This document shows, in pieces, positions 16,603-25,297 of a DNA stretch of 64,000 nucleotides (position 1 is the first letter of the stretch; each line of letters begins with the position of its first letter). Made by a program: the position numbers and the translations under genes. The DNA lies in contig SNAP01000010.1 of the NCBI GenBank assembly GCA_022496785.1, positions 1 through 64,000 of the forward strand. Reading direction: 5' to 3'. The notes under the pieces were generated by a model that saw only the letters and a list, made by a program, of their open reading frames with translations, made no database searches and had not been told where the DNA came from. This DNA comes from Marinilabiliaceae bacterium JC040 (GTDB lineage: Bacteria > Bacteroidota > Bacteroidia > Bacteroidales > Marinifilaceae).

Positions 16603-19296
16603 ATGAAAACTATTGATTTACGCTATAAAAAGACTGTTTGTTTTATATCTTTAATATTATTTATTAATCTATGCTTTGGGCAGAACACCGAATCGAAGCA
16701 TTATAGATATACTAATCTTAGAATTAGAAAACTGAATAAAGAAGGTGCAGATTTCAGAAGTAAGGCAAAATTCGATAAAGCAATATTATTACATTATAAG
16801 GCTTTGAATCTTGCTGAATCTATAAAGGACACTATCTCTATTATATCTTCATTGAATAAAATTGGAACTATTTTACGTAGAACTGGTAGTTATTATGAAT
16901 CTACACACTATCATTTTTTAGCAAGTAAAATGGCTAAAAACAATTCAAAATATTATAAATCGAGAGCCATTGCTTTAAATGGTTTGGGTAATGCATACCT
17001 TTCTTTGGGGAAATTTAAGGAAGCAAAAAGATCTTTTAAAACTGCATTAGACTTAGAGAGAAAAGTAAAAAGTAGTCTCGGCCAGGCTATTGATTTATGT
17101 AATATTGCCGACACTTATTCTATTTTAAATGAAAGAGACAGTGCAAAATACTATTATATCAAATCTTTATATTACAATAATAAGATTTCTTCCAATATGG
17201 GTATAAGTATTTGTAAAAGATCTTTAGGGATTCTTCTTCTAAAGGAAAGAAATAGTATTTCTGATGGCATTAAGTTAATGCAAGAATCTCTTGATCTTAT
17301 AAATGATAGCGAGGATCTTTACCATAAAATAGAAATTAAAACATCTATTGCTGAAGCTTATCTTTCATTAGGTATGCTAGCAGAAACAGATAAATTGATA
17401 AAAGAAATAGAAATTGATCTATCATCCGTTAAATCGTTAGAACTATGTTATATTATACACATCTTAAAATCAAAATTCTACAAAAAGCAGAATAAAACAG
17501 ATAAAGCATACAACAATCTTTATAAAGCTTATAAATACAAAGATAGCATGCAGATTCTTAATAATGGAGTAAGAATTATTGATATGCGAAAAAGATATCA
17601 AATGTATGAAGCTAATAATAAACTTATTTCTCTAGAAAACGAGAAAAGGATTATAAAGGATAGTAAGCAAGTTCAGTTATGGTTATTTTCTGCTTTAATT
17701 ATTTGTTTAATACTTCTTTTAATTTTTGTTTATCTTAGAAATAGAAGCAAGGCTCAATTAAATAGAGAATTGAAAGAAATTTCTAAAATGAAGACTAAAT
17801 TTTTTAATAATATTTCACATGAACTTCGTACACCTGTAACTCTAATTTCTTCTACTCTAGATATGATTGATAGTAATACAGACAAGGAATTGAAGGAATC
17901 GTATTTAGATATTGCCAAGAGAAATTCTAATAGATTAGGTTTACTAATTAATCAATTACTTACTCTATCTAAGATAAATATTAGTGGCTTTAATCTTCAA
18001 ATTAGTAAAATAAATATATCTGAAGAAATAAAACATTTAGCAGAAGATTTTGTTCAGTATGCTCAAAGTAGAAAGATAGATTTAGAATATCATTTTGAAG
18101 ATTCTAATTTAGTTTGGGGAGATACTTACCTAATCGATATATTAATAAACAATCTTATTAACAATTCAATTAAACATTCTAAAGAAGGTGATTCAATTAT
18201 ACTTAATGGGAATTATAATAACGGAAAATATATCTTCTCCACAAAAAATAGATATAGAAATTCTAATCTAGTAAATTTGGATAAACTCTTTGAAAGATAC
18301 TTTACTAATGAGGTTCGTAATAATGAAAGTTTTGGTATTGGATTATCTTTAGTTAAAGAAATATGTAATCTTTATGGTGCTAAGATCAGCGTAAAATTGC
18401 TAGATAAGAATAATATTATTGAATTTTCGTTAGAACTTCCTACTAATAAAGATTCTTTTAATAAATCAACAATACATGAAACTCATATAATTGAGAATAA
18501 GATAGATAAGCAAGTTATTATTGATTCAAAAAGTACAGATAAACCTCTTGTTCTTATAGTTGAAGACAATAGAGATATGAATCAATTTTTAAGTTCTGTA
18601 CTTCAATCTGATTATAGAATTCTAAATGCTTATAATGGAGAAGATGGACTTGAACTTGCAATTAACGAAATTCCCGATTTAATAATTTCTGATATGATGA
18701 TGCCTAAAATGGATGGACATGATCTTTTAAAAGAGGTAAGGAATAATATTGAAACAAGTCATATCCCTTTAATTATACTTACAGCAGCAGCAAATAGAGA
18801 AGTTGAAATAGAAAGTTTAAATGCAAAAGCCGACGATTATATTACTAAACCTTTTGATGTTAAAGTGTTATTAGCAAAAATCAAGAATCTTTTAAAAATG
18901 AGGGAACTTCTTCAGGATAAATATTCTGAGAATATCTTTTCATCTAAACATTATAAATCAAGTAAAAAAGAAGATCCTTTTAACAATACTCTTAAAGAAA
19001 TAATATCAGGTCCTATCTTTTCTGACTCTTTTGATATAGAATCTTTTTGTGAATACGTAGGAATGAGTAAATCTCAACTATATAGAAAGATGAAAGCTAT
19101 TAGTGGAATATCTCCTAAAGAATTCATTATAAAACATAGAATTAATAAAGCATGCATTCTTTTAAAAGATAGTAATTATACAGTATCAGAAATAGCTTTT
19201 ATGTGCGGTTTCCAATCTCATTCATATTTTTCTAGAATCTTTAAAAACAATATGAACCTAAGTCCTAAAGATTATAGAGAAAATAATAATGTATAG
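16603..19296 (+). CDS. Hybrid two-component system protein: TPR sensor kinase / receiver / AraC regulator
   Basis: 897 residues from the ATG at 16603, which opens a signal peptide (VCFISLILFINLCFGQN). The ATG at 16564 would put 13 extra residues before it. Order: periplasmic TPR-like repeats (about 35-330), membrane helix (about 360-381), HisKA with His406 in ISHELRTPV, HATPase with N-box NNLINNSIKHS and G2 FGIGLSLV, receiver domain with Asp697 in ISDMMMPKMDG, and AraC DNA-binding domain to the end. The HATPase G1 box (DxGxG) is not visible; the corresponding stretch reads STKNRYRNSNL. TPR rather than beta-propeller sensing separates it from polysaccharide-type HTCS. It may control the divergent exported cluster. 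Confidence 0.9.
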   Translation: MKTIDLRYKKTVCFISLILFINLCFGQNTESKHYRYTNLRIRKLNKEGADFRSKAKFDKAILLHYKALNLAESIKDTISIISSLNKIGTILRRTGSYYESTHYHFLASKMAKNNSKYYKSRAIALNGLGNAYLSLGKFKEAKRSFKTALDLERKVKSSLGQAIDLCNIADTYSILNERDSAKYYYIKSLYYNNKISSNMGISICKRSLGILLLKERNSISDGIKLMQESLDLINDSEDLYHKIEIKTSIAEAYLSLGMLAETDKLIKEIEIDLSSVKSLELCYIIHILKSKFYKKQNKTDKAYNNLYKAYKYKDSMQILNNGVRIIDMRKRYQMYEANNKLISLENEKRIIKDSKQVQLWLFSALIICLILLLIFVYLRNRSKAQLNRELKEISKMKTKFFNNISHELRTPVTLISSTLDMIDSNTDKELKESYLDIAKRNSNRLGLLINQLLTLSKINISGFNLQISKINISEEIKHLAEDFVQYAQSRKIDLEYHFEDSNLVWGDTYLIDILINNLINNSIKHSKEGDSIILNGNYNNGKYIFSTKNRYRNSNLVNLDKLFERYFTNEVRNNESFGIGLSLVKEICNLYGAKISVKLLDKNNIIEFSLELPTNKDSFNKSTIHETHIIENKIDKQVIIDSKSTDKPLVLIVEDNRDMNQFLSSVLQSDYRILNAYNGEDGLELAINEIPDLIISDMMMPKMDGHDLLKEVRNNIETSHIPLIILTAAANREVEIESLNAKADDYITKPFDVKVLLAKIKNLLKMRELLQDKYSENIFSSKHYKSSKKEDPFNNTLKEIISGPIFSDSFDIESFCEYVGMSKSQLYRKMKAISGISPKEFIIKHRINKACILLKDSNYTVSEIAFMCGFQSHSYFSRIFKNNMNLSPKDYRENNNV

Positions 19297-19345
19297 AATG
19301 TGTCTAAATAAAAAAATATTCGTAATTTTATGAAAAGCACTTACC

Positions 19346-19807
19346 ATGAAACTAGTTACGACACTTTTAGCTGTAGAAGACATTAAGGAATCAAGAAAAT
19401 TTTATGAAAAAATATTCAATCAGAAAGTCATATTAGATTTTGGAGAGAATATAAGTTTTGAGGGAGGACTAGCACTCCAAGAGAAATTTGATAAACTTGT
19501 TGATATTCCAAAAGACTCTATAATAAGGAAATCAAATAATATAGAATTGTATTTCGAAGTAGATGATTTTGATTCTTTTATGAATAAATTGAGAGATTAT
19601 AAAAATATCAAATATGTACATCCTCCTAAAACTCATTCTTGGAAACAAAGAGTTGTGAGAATCTACGATCCAGACTTTCATATTATTGAAATAGGTGAAT
19701 CTATGTCTGTTATTGCAAAAAGATATGTTGATAAAGGTCTCTCTGTAGATAAGACTGCTGAATTAATACAACATCCTGTAGATTTTGTGAATAACGCTAT
19801 TGATTAA
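19346..19807 (+). CDS. VOC (glyoxalase/bleomycin-resistance-like) protein
   Basis: 153 residues. The first 120 fit one VOC unit: TTLLAVEDIKESRKFYEKIF at the start and VVRIYDPDFHIIEIGE at the end. The last 30 residues (about VIAKRYVDKGLSVDKTAELI) look like a small helical extension that single-domain VOC proteins usually lack. The metal-ligand pattern is not complete enough to call glyoxalase I. It follows the hybrid sensor by 49 nt and precedes msrB by 11 nt. Confidence 0.78.
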   Translation: MKLVTTLLAVEDIKESRKFYEKIFNQKVILDFGENISFEGGLALQEKFDKLVDIPKDSIIRKSNNIELYFEVDDFDSFMNKLRDYKNIKYVHPPKTHSWKQRVVRIYDPDFHIIEIGESMSVIAKRYVDKGLSVDKTAELIQHPVDFVNNAID

Positions 19808-19818
19808 AAATAACTATT

Positions 19819-20265
19819 ATGAACTTGGAATTCCTTCCCCCTAACAAATCCATTTTGAAAAAAAGACTTTCAGATCTTGAATTTGAAGTGACTCAGAATT
19901 GTGCAACAGAACCTCCCTTCAACAATAAATATTATAATGAATTTAATGATGGGATATATGTAGATATAACAAATGGAGAACCTTTGTTTTCTTCTAAAGA
20001 TAAATTTCAATGCACTTGCGGTTGGCCTAGCTTTTCTAAACCGATTGAGAATGCATACGTATCTCTTTCTATTGATAATTCATTAAATATGAATAGAATT
20101 GAGGTTAAATCTACTGTAAGTCACTCTCATTTAGGTCACTTATTTACTGATGGACCTAGAGAATTTGGTGGTCTTAGATTTTGTATTAATAGTGCTTCTC
20201 TAATCTTTGTTCCTAAAGAAGATATGAATAATGATAGATATAAAGCTTATCTTGAATTCTTATAG
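19819..20265 (+). CDS. msrB: Peptide-methionine (R)-S-oxide reductase MsrB
   Basis: 148 residues. The family core is plain: FQCTCGWPSFSKPI, SHSHLGHLFTDGP and GGLRFCINSASLIF. Cys122 is the catalytic residue and Cys67 the probable recycling cysteine. The CxxC zinc pairs of some MsrB proteins are missing, so this is the non-zinc form. It reduces the R-epimer of methionine sulfoxide in proteins, using thioredoxin. There is no signal peptide, so it acts in the cytosol. It is likely co-transcribed with the VOC gene. Confidence 0.93.
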   Translation: MNLEFLPPNKSILKKRLSDLEFEVTQNCATEPPFNNKYYNEFNDGIYVDITNGEPLFSSKDKFQCTCGWPSFSKPIENAYVSLSIDNSLNMNRIEVKSTVSHSHLGHLFTDGPREFGGLRFCINSASLIFVPKEDMNNDRYKAYLEFL

Positions 20266-20283
20266 ATTAATATAGTAATTTTG
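20252..20283 (+). promoter_or_regulatory. Putative promoter of the DJ-1/PfpI-like gene
   Basis: TTG at 20252-20254, a 21-base spacer and TAATTTTG at 20276-20283. The first element lies inside the end of msrB. Confidence 0.5.
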
Positions 20284-20371
20284 TGATTTGATATTCATAT
20301 AACAATATCGCTTGTGCATGTTGGTTATGATTGATAATCATCAACAATTATTAATAAACAAAGAAAAGATA

Positions 20372-20947
20372 ATGAAAAAGAAAATAGGTATTTATTTATT
20401 TGAAGAATATGCAGATTGGGAAATAGCATATCTAAGTCCAGAAATTAATAAGAACGAGCAATTTGAACTGATTTACATCTCTAAAAACAAATCTCATATA
20501 AAATCACAAGGAGGTTTATCAATCATGCCTAATAGACTTTTATCAGATATTAAAGCAGATGATTTAGACATGATTATACTACCAGGAGGTGAAGCATGGG
20601 GACGCAATGAGAATAGAGAAATAGATTCTCTTGTATTAGAAATGAACGATAAATCAAAAAATATTGCTGCTATTTGTGGTGCAACTGCTTATCTTTCAAG
20701 ACTTGGATTACTAGATAATGTAAAACATACTAGTAACGATATTACATACCTGAAATGGATTACTCCTGAATATTCTGCTGATAACAATTATATTTCTGCC
20801 CCAGCTGTGTCTGATAAGAATATTATAACAGCAGGAGGTGTCTTTCCTATTGAATTTTCTAAAGAGATTTTCAAGAAGATTGAATTAAAATCTGATGAAG
20901 ATATTGAAAATTGGTTTCAATTATTTAAGAATGGTATTTGGAAATAA
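20372..20947 (+). CDS. DJ-1/PfpI family protein (type 1 glutamine amidotransferase-like)
   Basis: 191 residues from the ATG at 20372. An earlier in-frame ATG at 20312 gives a 20-residue leader (MCMLVMIDNHQQ) that does not fit the fold, whereas MKKKIGIYLFEEYADWE is a normal first strand. LDMIILPGGEAWG and AAICGATAYLSRLGLL with the nucleophile-elbow cysteine mark the DJ-1/PfpI fold. Members include proteases, deglycase-like proteins and chaperones, and the specific activity is not deducible. A promoter candidate at 20252-20283 suggests its own transcript. Confidence 0.82.
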   Translation: MKKKIGIYLFEEYADWEIAYLSPEINKNEQFELIYISKNKSHIKSQGGLSIMPNRLLSDIKADDLDMIILPGGEAWGRNENREIDSLVLEMNDKSKNIAAICGATAYLSRLGLLDNVKHTSNDITYLKWITPEYSADNNYISAPAVSDKNIITAGGVFPIEFSKEIFKKIELKSDEDIENWFQLFKNGIWK

Positions 20948-21063
20948 AGATATTAAATAAACAAAGTCTAATAAACTTTCTGATGAATAAGATATTATTA
21001 TAATATAATACCAAATTTACTATATACTACCACATAATATTAACAACAGATATTCACTATATA

Positions 21064-21096
21064 CCAAAAAAAAGAGTCTTATAAAATAGGACTCTT
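21064..21096 (-). terminator. Terminator of tRNA-Ser
   Basis: Inverted repeat aagagtc (21072-21078) / gactctt (21090-21096), with a run of A on the plus strand that becomes a T-run on the minus strand, directly after the tRNA. Confidence 0.8.
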
Positions 21097-21107
21097 AATT
21101 CACCTTG

Positions 21108-21192
21108 CGGAGAGAGAGGGATTCGAACCCCCGGTACCTTGCAGTACAATGGTTTTCAAGACCACCGCATTCGACCACTCTGCCATCTCTCC
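21108..21192 (-). tRNA. tRNA-Ser (anticodon UGA)
   Basis: 85 bases on the minus strand. Acceptor arms GGAGAGA / TCTCTCC pair perfectly, G is the discriminator, and the T-arm is GGGGG-TTCGAAT-CCCTC. The anticodon stem reads GGTCT-TGAAAACC with anticodon TGA. The long variable arm (about 14 bases) is typical of serine tRNAs. The 3' CCA is not encoded (CAA follows). Confidence 0.96.
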
Positions 21193-21202
21193 GATTGCGT
21201 TG

Positions 21203-21233
21203 CAAAAGTAACGAATAAAATCTAAATCACAAA
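21203..21233 (-). promoter_or_regulatory. Promoter of tRNA-Ser
   Basis: Read on the minus strand: TTTG, a 19-base spacer and TACTTTTG at 21203-21210. The box ends 10 bases before the tRNA 5' end. Confidence 0.75.
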
Positions 21234-21250
21234 TTTTTTACTAGTAAAAA

Positions 21251-21288
21251 TAAAAAAAGTAGTATTCTATTATTTCAAGAATACTACT
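21251..21288 (-). terminator. Terminator of trpB
   Basis: Perfect 11-bp arms agtagtattct (21258-21268) / agaatactact (21278-21288), with a minus-strand T-run. Confidence 0.85.
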
Positions 21289-21320
21289 TATTAACATTGT
21301 TGATAAGCCTTAACTACTCT

Positions 21321-22520
21321 TCATAAATTTCCAAGTCCGTAATTCTCAACAATATAGTCAATATCCTTATCTCCTCTTCCACTTAAATTTATAAGTATTG
21401 AATCATTAGACTTTTCTTTTGCCAATTTACAAGCATATGCAACAGCATGTGAACTTTCCAATGCTGGAATGATTCCTTCTAATCTACTTAGTTCATAAAA
21501 TGATTCTAGGCATTCTTTATCATTTATATTCACATATTCTACTCTTTTAAGATCTTGTAGAAGACAATGCTCAGGACCTACTCCAGGATAGTCTAATCCA
21601 CTTGCTATTGAATGTACTGGAGCTGGATTACCCAAACTGTCTTTTAATAGTTTACATTTAAATCCATGTATTATTCCTTCTTCACCCAAACTTAATGTTG
21701 CAGAATGATTACCTAATTTTAAATCTCTACCTCCTGGTTCTACTCCATATAAGTTCACATCATCGTTTAGAAAAGCTCCAAAGATTCCCATTGCGTTACT
21801 ACCTCCTCCAACACATGCTATTATATTATCAGGATTTTCTCCTCTTAGTTCTAGAAATTGTTCTCTTGCTTCTATTCCTACCACTTGCTGAAAATCTCTT
21901 ACCATCATAGGAAAAGGATGGGGACCTACTACTGAACCGATACAATAAATAGAATTTATAGGATCTTTCATATAAGCCTCAAAAGCTGAATCTACTGCTT
22001 CTTTCAAAGTCTTTAGACCATGATTAACAGAAACTACTTTTGCTCCAAGAATCTTCATTCTAACCACATTTGGATGCTCTTTTTGTATGTCCACTGCTCC
22101 CATATGTATTTCACATTCTAAACCAAAATATGCAGCTGCTGTCGCTAGTGCTACCCCATGCTGGCCTGCACCTGTTTCTGCAATTAGTTTTTTCTTTCCA
22201 AGATGTTTTGCCAATAGTGCCTCACCCATACAATGATTTAGCTTATGTGCTCCTGAATGGTTTAAATCTTCTCTCTTTAGATAAATGTCTGCCCCATATT
22301 TCTCACTCATTCTGTTACAATAATAGATTGGTGTTGGACGACCTTGATAATGCTTACGTATACTTCTAAGCTCTTCGATAAATTCAGGAGCTTGGGATAA
22401 TTCTTTATAAGCTACTAATATTTTATCCATCTCTTTTTGAATATCTTGTGGAATAAAAGAACCACCATAATTACTGAAATACCCCTCTTTGTTTGGATAT
22501 TCTTTTAAATAATCTCTCAT
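21321..22520 (-). CDS. trpB: Tryptophan synthase beta chain (stand-alone)
   Basis: 399 residues, the usual TrpB length. The PLP lysine is in [17 protein letters not shown], the catalytic Glu in [12 protein letters not shown], and the phosphate-binding loop reads [10 protein letters not shown]. TrpB makes tryptophan from indole (or indole-3-glycerol phosphate via TrpA) and serine. No trpA or other trp gene is nearby, so this copy could salvage indole. [10 protein letters not shown] differs slightly from the common NHTGAHKINN, which marks a divergent copy. It is a single-gene unit with a terminator on each side. Confidence 0.92.
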   Translation of the reverse strand: MRDYLKEYPNKEGYFSNYGGSFIPQDIQKEMDKILVAYKELSQAPEFIEELRSIRKHYQGRPTPIYYCNRMSEKYGADIYLKREDLNHSGAHKLNHCMGEALLAKHLGKKKLIAETGAGQHGVALATAAAYFGLECEIHMGAVDIQKEHPNVVRMKILGAKVVSVNHGLKTLKEAVDSAFEAYMKDPINSIYCIGSVVGPHPFPMMVRDFQQVVGIEAREQFLELRGENPDNIIACVGGGSNAMGIFGAFLNDDVNLYGVEPGGRDLKLGNHSATLSLGEEGIIHGFKCKLLKDSLGNPAPVHSIASGLDYPGVGPEHCLLQDLKRVEYVNINDKECLESFYELSRLEGIIPALESSHAVAYACKLAKEKSNDSILINLSGRGDKDIDYIVENYGLGNL

Positions 22521-22552
22521 AATTTAAAATTTAATTGTTTAAAAATTTATTC

Positions 22553-22590
22553 ATAAAAAAAATCCTGCTGAACAAGTTCAACAGGATTTA
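22553..22590 (-). terminator. Terminator downstream of the FAH gene and the 21-codon ORF
   Basis: Near-perfect repeat aatcctgctgaac / gttcaacaggatt (one mismatch, tight loop), with a T-run on the minus strand made by the A-run at 22556-22562. Confidence 0.8.
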
Positions 22591-22619
22591 TATCTTTTTA
22601 GATTATACACACAGATATT

Positions 22620-22685
22620 CTACTCATCAAACTTATAACGTTGATCAGTACACCACCAATTTGTATTTAATAATCTAACTATCAT
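22620..22685 (-). CDS. Candidate 21-residue microprotein
   Basis: A complete small ORF (MIVRLLNTNWWCTDQRYKFDE) whose ATG lies 2 nt after the stop codon of the FAH gene, followed after about 30 nt by a terminator. That position is ideal for translational coupling. Two adjacent tryptophans and a cysteine are unusual in random A+T-rich DNA. No family is recognised, and chance cannot be excluded for so short a frame. Confidence 0.4.
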   Translation of the reverse strand: MIVRLLNTNWWCTDQRYKFDE

Positions 22686-22687
22686 TT

Positions 22688-23302
22688 CTATTTTATATCG
22701 CAAGTTAACATTTTCTTTTCTCCAATAAAAGCTTCTAATCTATCTCCTATCTCTACCTTAGAAACCCCTGCTGGAGTACCTGTAAATATTAAATCACCTA
22801 TCTTAAGTGTATAATATTTACTAATATGCTCTATCAGTTCATCTATTTTAAAGATCATGTCTTTGGTGTTACCCTTTTGAACAATCTCTCCATTCTTTAA
22901 TAAAGAAAAATCTATATCATCTACAGATGTAAATTCAGATTTATTAATAAAAGTTCTTGATATAGGTGAAGCTTTATCAAAACCTTTTGCATTAGACCAA
23001 GGTAACCCTTTACTCTTCAATTTAGCTTGTAAATCTCTTGCCGTAAAGTCTATACCTACTCCTATTTCTTCATAGTATCTATGCGCAAATTTTGAGTTTA
23101 TATTCTTACCTATTTTATTTATCCTTACCACTATTTCTAATTCATGATGAACTTCATTAGTGAAATCAGGAATATAAAAGTCTTCATCATTTCTTAATAA
23201 AGAAGTGTCAGGCATTAAAAAGATTACAGGTTCAGAAGGAACTGCATTATTCAATTCTTTAGCATGTTCTATATAGTTTCTTCCTATTCCTATTAGTTTC
23301 AT
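22688..23302 (-). CDS. Fumarylacetoacetate hydrolase (FAH) family protein
   Basis: 204 residues, the short single-domain form of the FAH family. KLIGIGRNYIEHAKEL opens the fold. HHELEIVV holds the metal-binding ExE, GIDFTARDLQ the third ligand, and LIFTGTPAGVSKVEIGD closes it. Family members hydrolyse C-C bonds of diketo acids or decarboxylate oxaloacetate; the substrate here is not deducible. It follows the DnaQ-like gene by 6 nt, and a 21-codon ORF starts 2 nt after its stop. Confidence 0.88.
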   Translation of the reverse strand: MKLIGIGRNYIEHAKELNNAVPSEPVIFLMPDTSLLRNDEDFYIPDFTNEVHHELEIVVRINKIGKNINSKFAHRYYEEIGVGIDFTARDLQAKLKSKGLPWSNAKGFDKASPISRTFINKSEFTSVDDIDFSLLKNGEIVQKGNTKDMIFKIDELIEHISKYYTLKIGDLIFTGTPAGVSKVEIGDRLEAFIGEKKMLTCDIK

Positions 23303-23308
23303 ATTCTT

Positions 23309-24076
23309 CTATTTTTGAGCTTCTCTTAACTTTATCTCAGTCAATACTTTCTTTGTATATAATGGAAAATCTGCACCAAGTACCCAATTCATATAACCAG
23401 GCTGTTCTTTCATTACATCAACAACTCTTTTGCCTTTATTCTTTCCAAAACCGTAGATTTCTTCACCTTCTGCATTATATTGTACAAAACCAGCATAATC
23501 TACTGTTTTTCTTTGTGTAGTAAATTCAGCTAAAGATGCAATATCATTATCTAGCTCTGAATATCTATCTAATTGTGCTTTAAGAACTTCATATGTTGCT
23601 CTTGTATCTGCATTAGCACTATGAGCTCCCTCTAAGTCTTTATCGCAATAGAATTTGTAAGCTGCAACTAATGTTCTTTTTTCCATTTTATGGAAGATGT
23701 TTTGAACATCAACAAAATGTCTCTTTCTTAAATCGATATCTACACCAACTCTTAAGAATTCTTCAGCTAACAAAGGAATATCAAACTTGTTTGAATTAAA
23801 ACCACCTAAATCGCAACCTTCAATAAATTTAGCAACAGTTTTACCTATCTCTTTAAATGTTGGACAATCTTTAATATCCTCATCGTAAATACCATGTACT
23901 GCAGAAGCCTCTTCAGGAATATGCATTTCAGGATTTACTCTATATGTTTGTTCTACTTCTTCTCCGTTAGGATTTACCTTTATTATACTTATTTCAACAA
24001 TTCTATCTTTTGAAATATTTATACCTGTAGTTTCTAAATCGAAGAAAGCTATAGGATTTTTTAAATTTAAATTCAT
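23309..24076 (-). CDS. 3'-5' exonuclease, DnaQ-like (DEDDh)
   Basis: 255 residues. ExoI motif FFDLETTGINISKDRIVEIS, ExoII around GGFNSNKFDIPLL, and ExoIII with the DEDDh histidine in HSANADTRATYEV. The C-terminal third carries a small DUF3820-like segment (GFGKNKGKRVVDV). This is the Pol III epsilon-like exonuclease found with dnaN in Bacteroidota; whether it is the replicative proofreader or a repair enzyme is unclear. It follows dnaN by 11 nt and precedes the FAH gene by 6. Confidence 0.88.
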   Translation of the reverse strand: MNLNLKNPIAFFDLETTGINISKDRIVEISIIKVNPNGEEVEQTYRVNPEMHIPEEASAVHGIYDEDIKDCPTFKEIGKTVAKFIEGCDLGGFNSNKFDIPLLAEEFLRVGVDIDLRKRHFVDVQNIFHKMEKRTLVAAYKFYCDKDLEGAHSANADTRATYEVLKAQLDRYSELDNDIASLAEFTTQRKTVDYAGFVQYNAEGEEIYGFGKNKGKRVVDVMKEQPGYMNWVLGADFPLYTKKVLTEIKLREAQK

Positions 24077-24087
24077 ATCAAACTGAA

Positions 24088-25221
24088 TTAGTTTATCATC
24101 ATTGGCATCAACATCATTAACACATCTTCATCGGCATTATCATTGTCATAAGGCAAGAATAATCCTGGACGTACTGGATCTGATAGTTCTACAATAATAT
24201 TTGATGATGTTATATTTGAGATTATCTCTGATAGGAATGAAGATTTAAATCCTATTGCCATCTGTGCTCCTTCGTATTGACATTCTAAGACTTCGTGTCC
24301 TGAAGTTGAAAAATCTATATCTTGAGCAGATATCTCAATTTTATTATTTGATAATTCTAGCTTTATTTGGTTACTAGCAGGATTAGCTACTACAGATACT
24401 CTATTTATAGAGTTCAATAACATCTCTCTGTCAATAATCAATTTGTTAGGGTTATTTTGTGGTATTACTGAATTGTAGTTAGGGAATTTTCCTTCTATCA
24501 ATTTACACGACAATTTATATGTACCAAACTCGAATTGAGCTTTCTTAGATGAAAATTCTATCTTAATATTCTCATCATCTTTTTTTGGTAATATTTGCTT
24601 TAATAAAGATGCTGGCTTCTTAGGTAATATAAAAGATTGATTCTCTTCATCTCCTTTAGCATCAAAACGTTTATATCTTACAAGCTTATGAGCATCTGAA
24701 GCTACAAAATTGATTGAATCGTTCATTAACTCTACTAAAATACAATTCATAACAAGACGAATCTCATCATTTCCTGTAGCAAATAAAGTTTTACTAATTC
24801 CGTCAAGAACTAAACCACAATTTGATTTTAATTTAACTGATGATTCATCAGCATCCGATTCTGTTTGAGGAAATTCATCAGCATCACAACCTACTAAAGA
24901 ATATTCTCCATTCGAAGACATTATTCTTATTGAGTAAGAATCCTTATCTACTTCAAATGTTAATGGTTGCTCTGGAAATTTCTTTATTATTTCAAGTATT
25001 ATTCTTGCTGGTATTGCTATTTTACCTCCATGCTCTACTGATTCAGGTTCTAACTTTGTTGTTAATGTTATTTCTAAATCTGATGCAGTTAGTTTAATAC
25101 TCTTCTTTGTTACGTCGAATACAATACAATCTAATATAGGCATTGTACTTTTTGGACCTATAACTTTTCCAACAGCTTGCAAATGTGTTAGTAAACTTGT
25201 GCTTGATACTACAAATTTCAT
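24088..25221 (-). CDS. dnaN: DNA polymerase III sliding clamp, beta subunit
   Basis: 377 residues from the ATG at 25221, close to the usual 366-374. A longer frame opens at 25254, but MKFVVSSTSLLTHLQAVGKV is the normal beginning. Three clamp domains follow, with typical segments such as KIAIPARIILEIIKKFPEQPL and IGFKSSFLSEIISNI. The C-terminus contains VLMMLMPMMIN, the usual Bacteroidota clamp end. The homodimer encircles DNA and tethers polymerase. It is the first gene of the dnaN-dnaQ-FAH unit. Confidence 0.95.
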   Translation of the reverse strand: MKFVVSSTSLLTHLQAVGKVIGPKSTMPILDCIVFDVTKKSIKLTASDLEITLTTKLEPESVEHGGKIAIPARIILEIIKKFPEQPLTFEVDKDSYSIRIMSSNGEYSLVGCDADEFPQTESDADESSVKLKSNCGLVLDGISKTLFATGNDEIRLVMNCILVELMNDSINFVASDAHKLVRYKRFDAKGDEENQSFILPKKPASLLKQILPKKDDENIKIEFSSKKAQFEFGTYKLSCKLIEGKFPNYNSVIPQNNPNKLIIDREMLLNSINRVSVVANPASNQIKLELSNNKIEISAQDIDFSTSGHEVLECQYEGAQMAIGFKSSFLSEIISNITSSNIIVELSDPVRPGLFLPYDNDNADEDVLMMLMPMMIN

Positions 25222-25297
25222 ATATGTATTATTTTTTGAGTTTTCTTTATACATTTTTGTCTAAAGCGAATATAGTAATTTATTGATTATTTACCAC

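Noticed and set aside
22070-22369. 99-codon ORF opposite trpB
   Set aside because: Antisense to the conserved PLP-binding region of trpB; leucine and histidine bias typical of a shadow frame.
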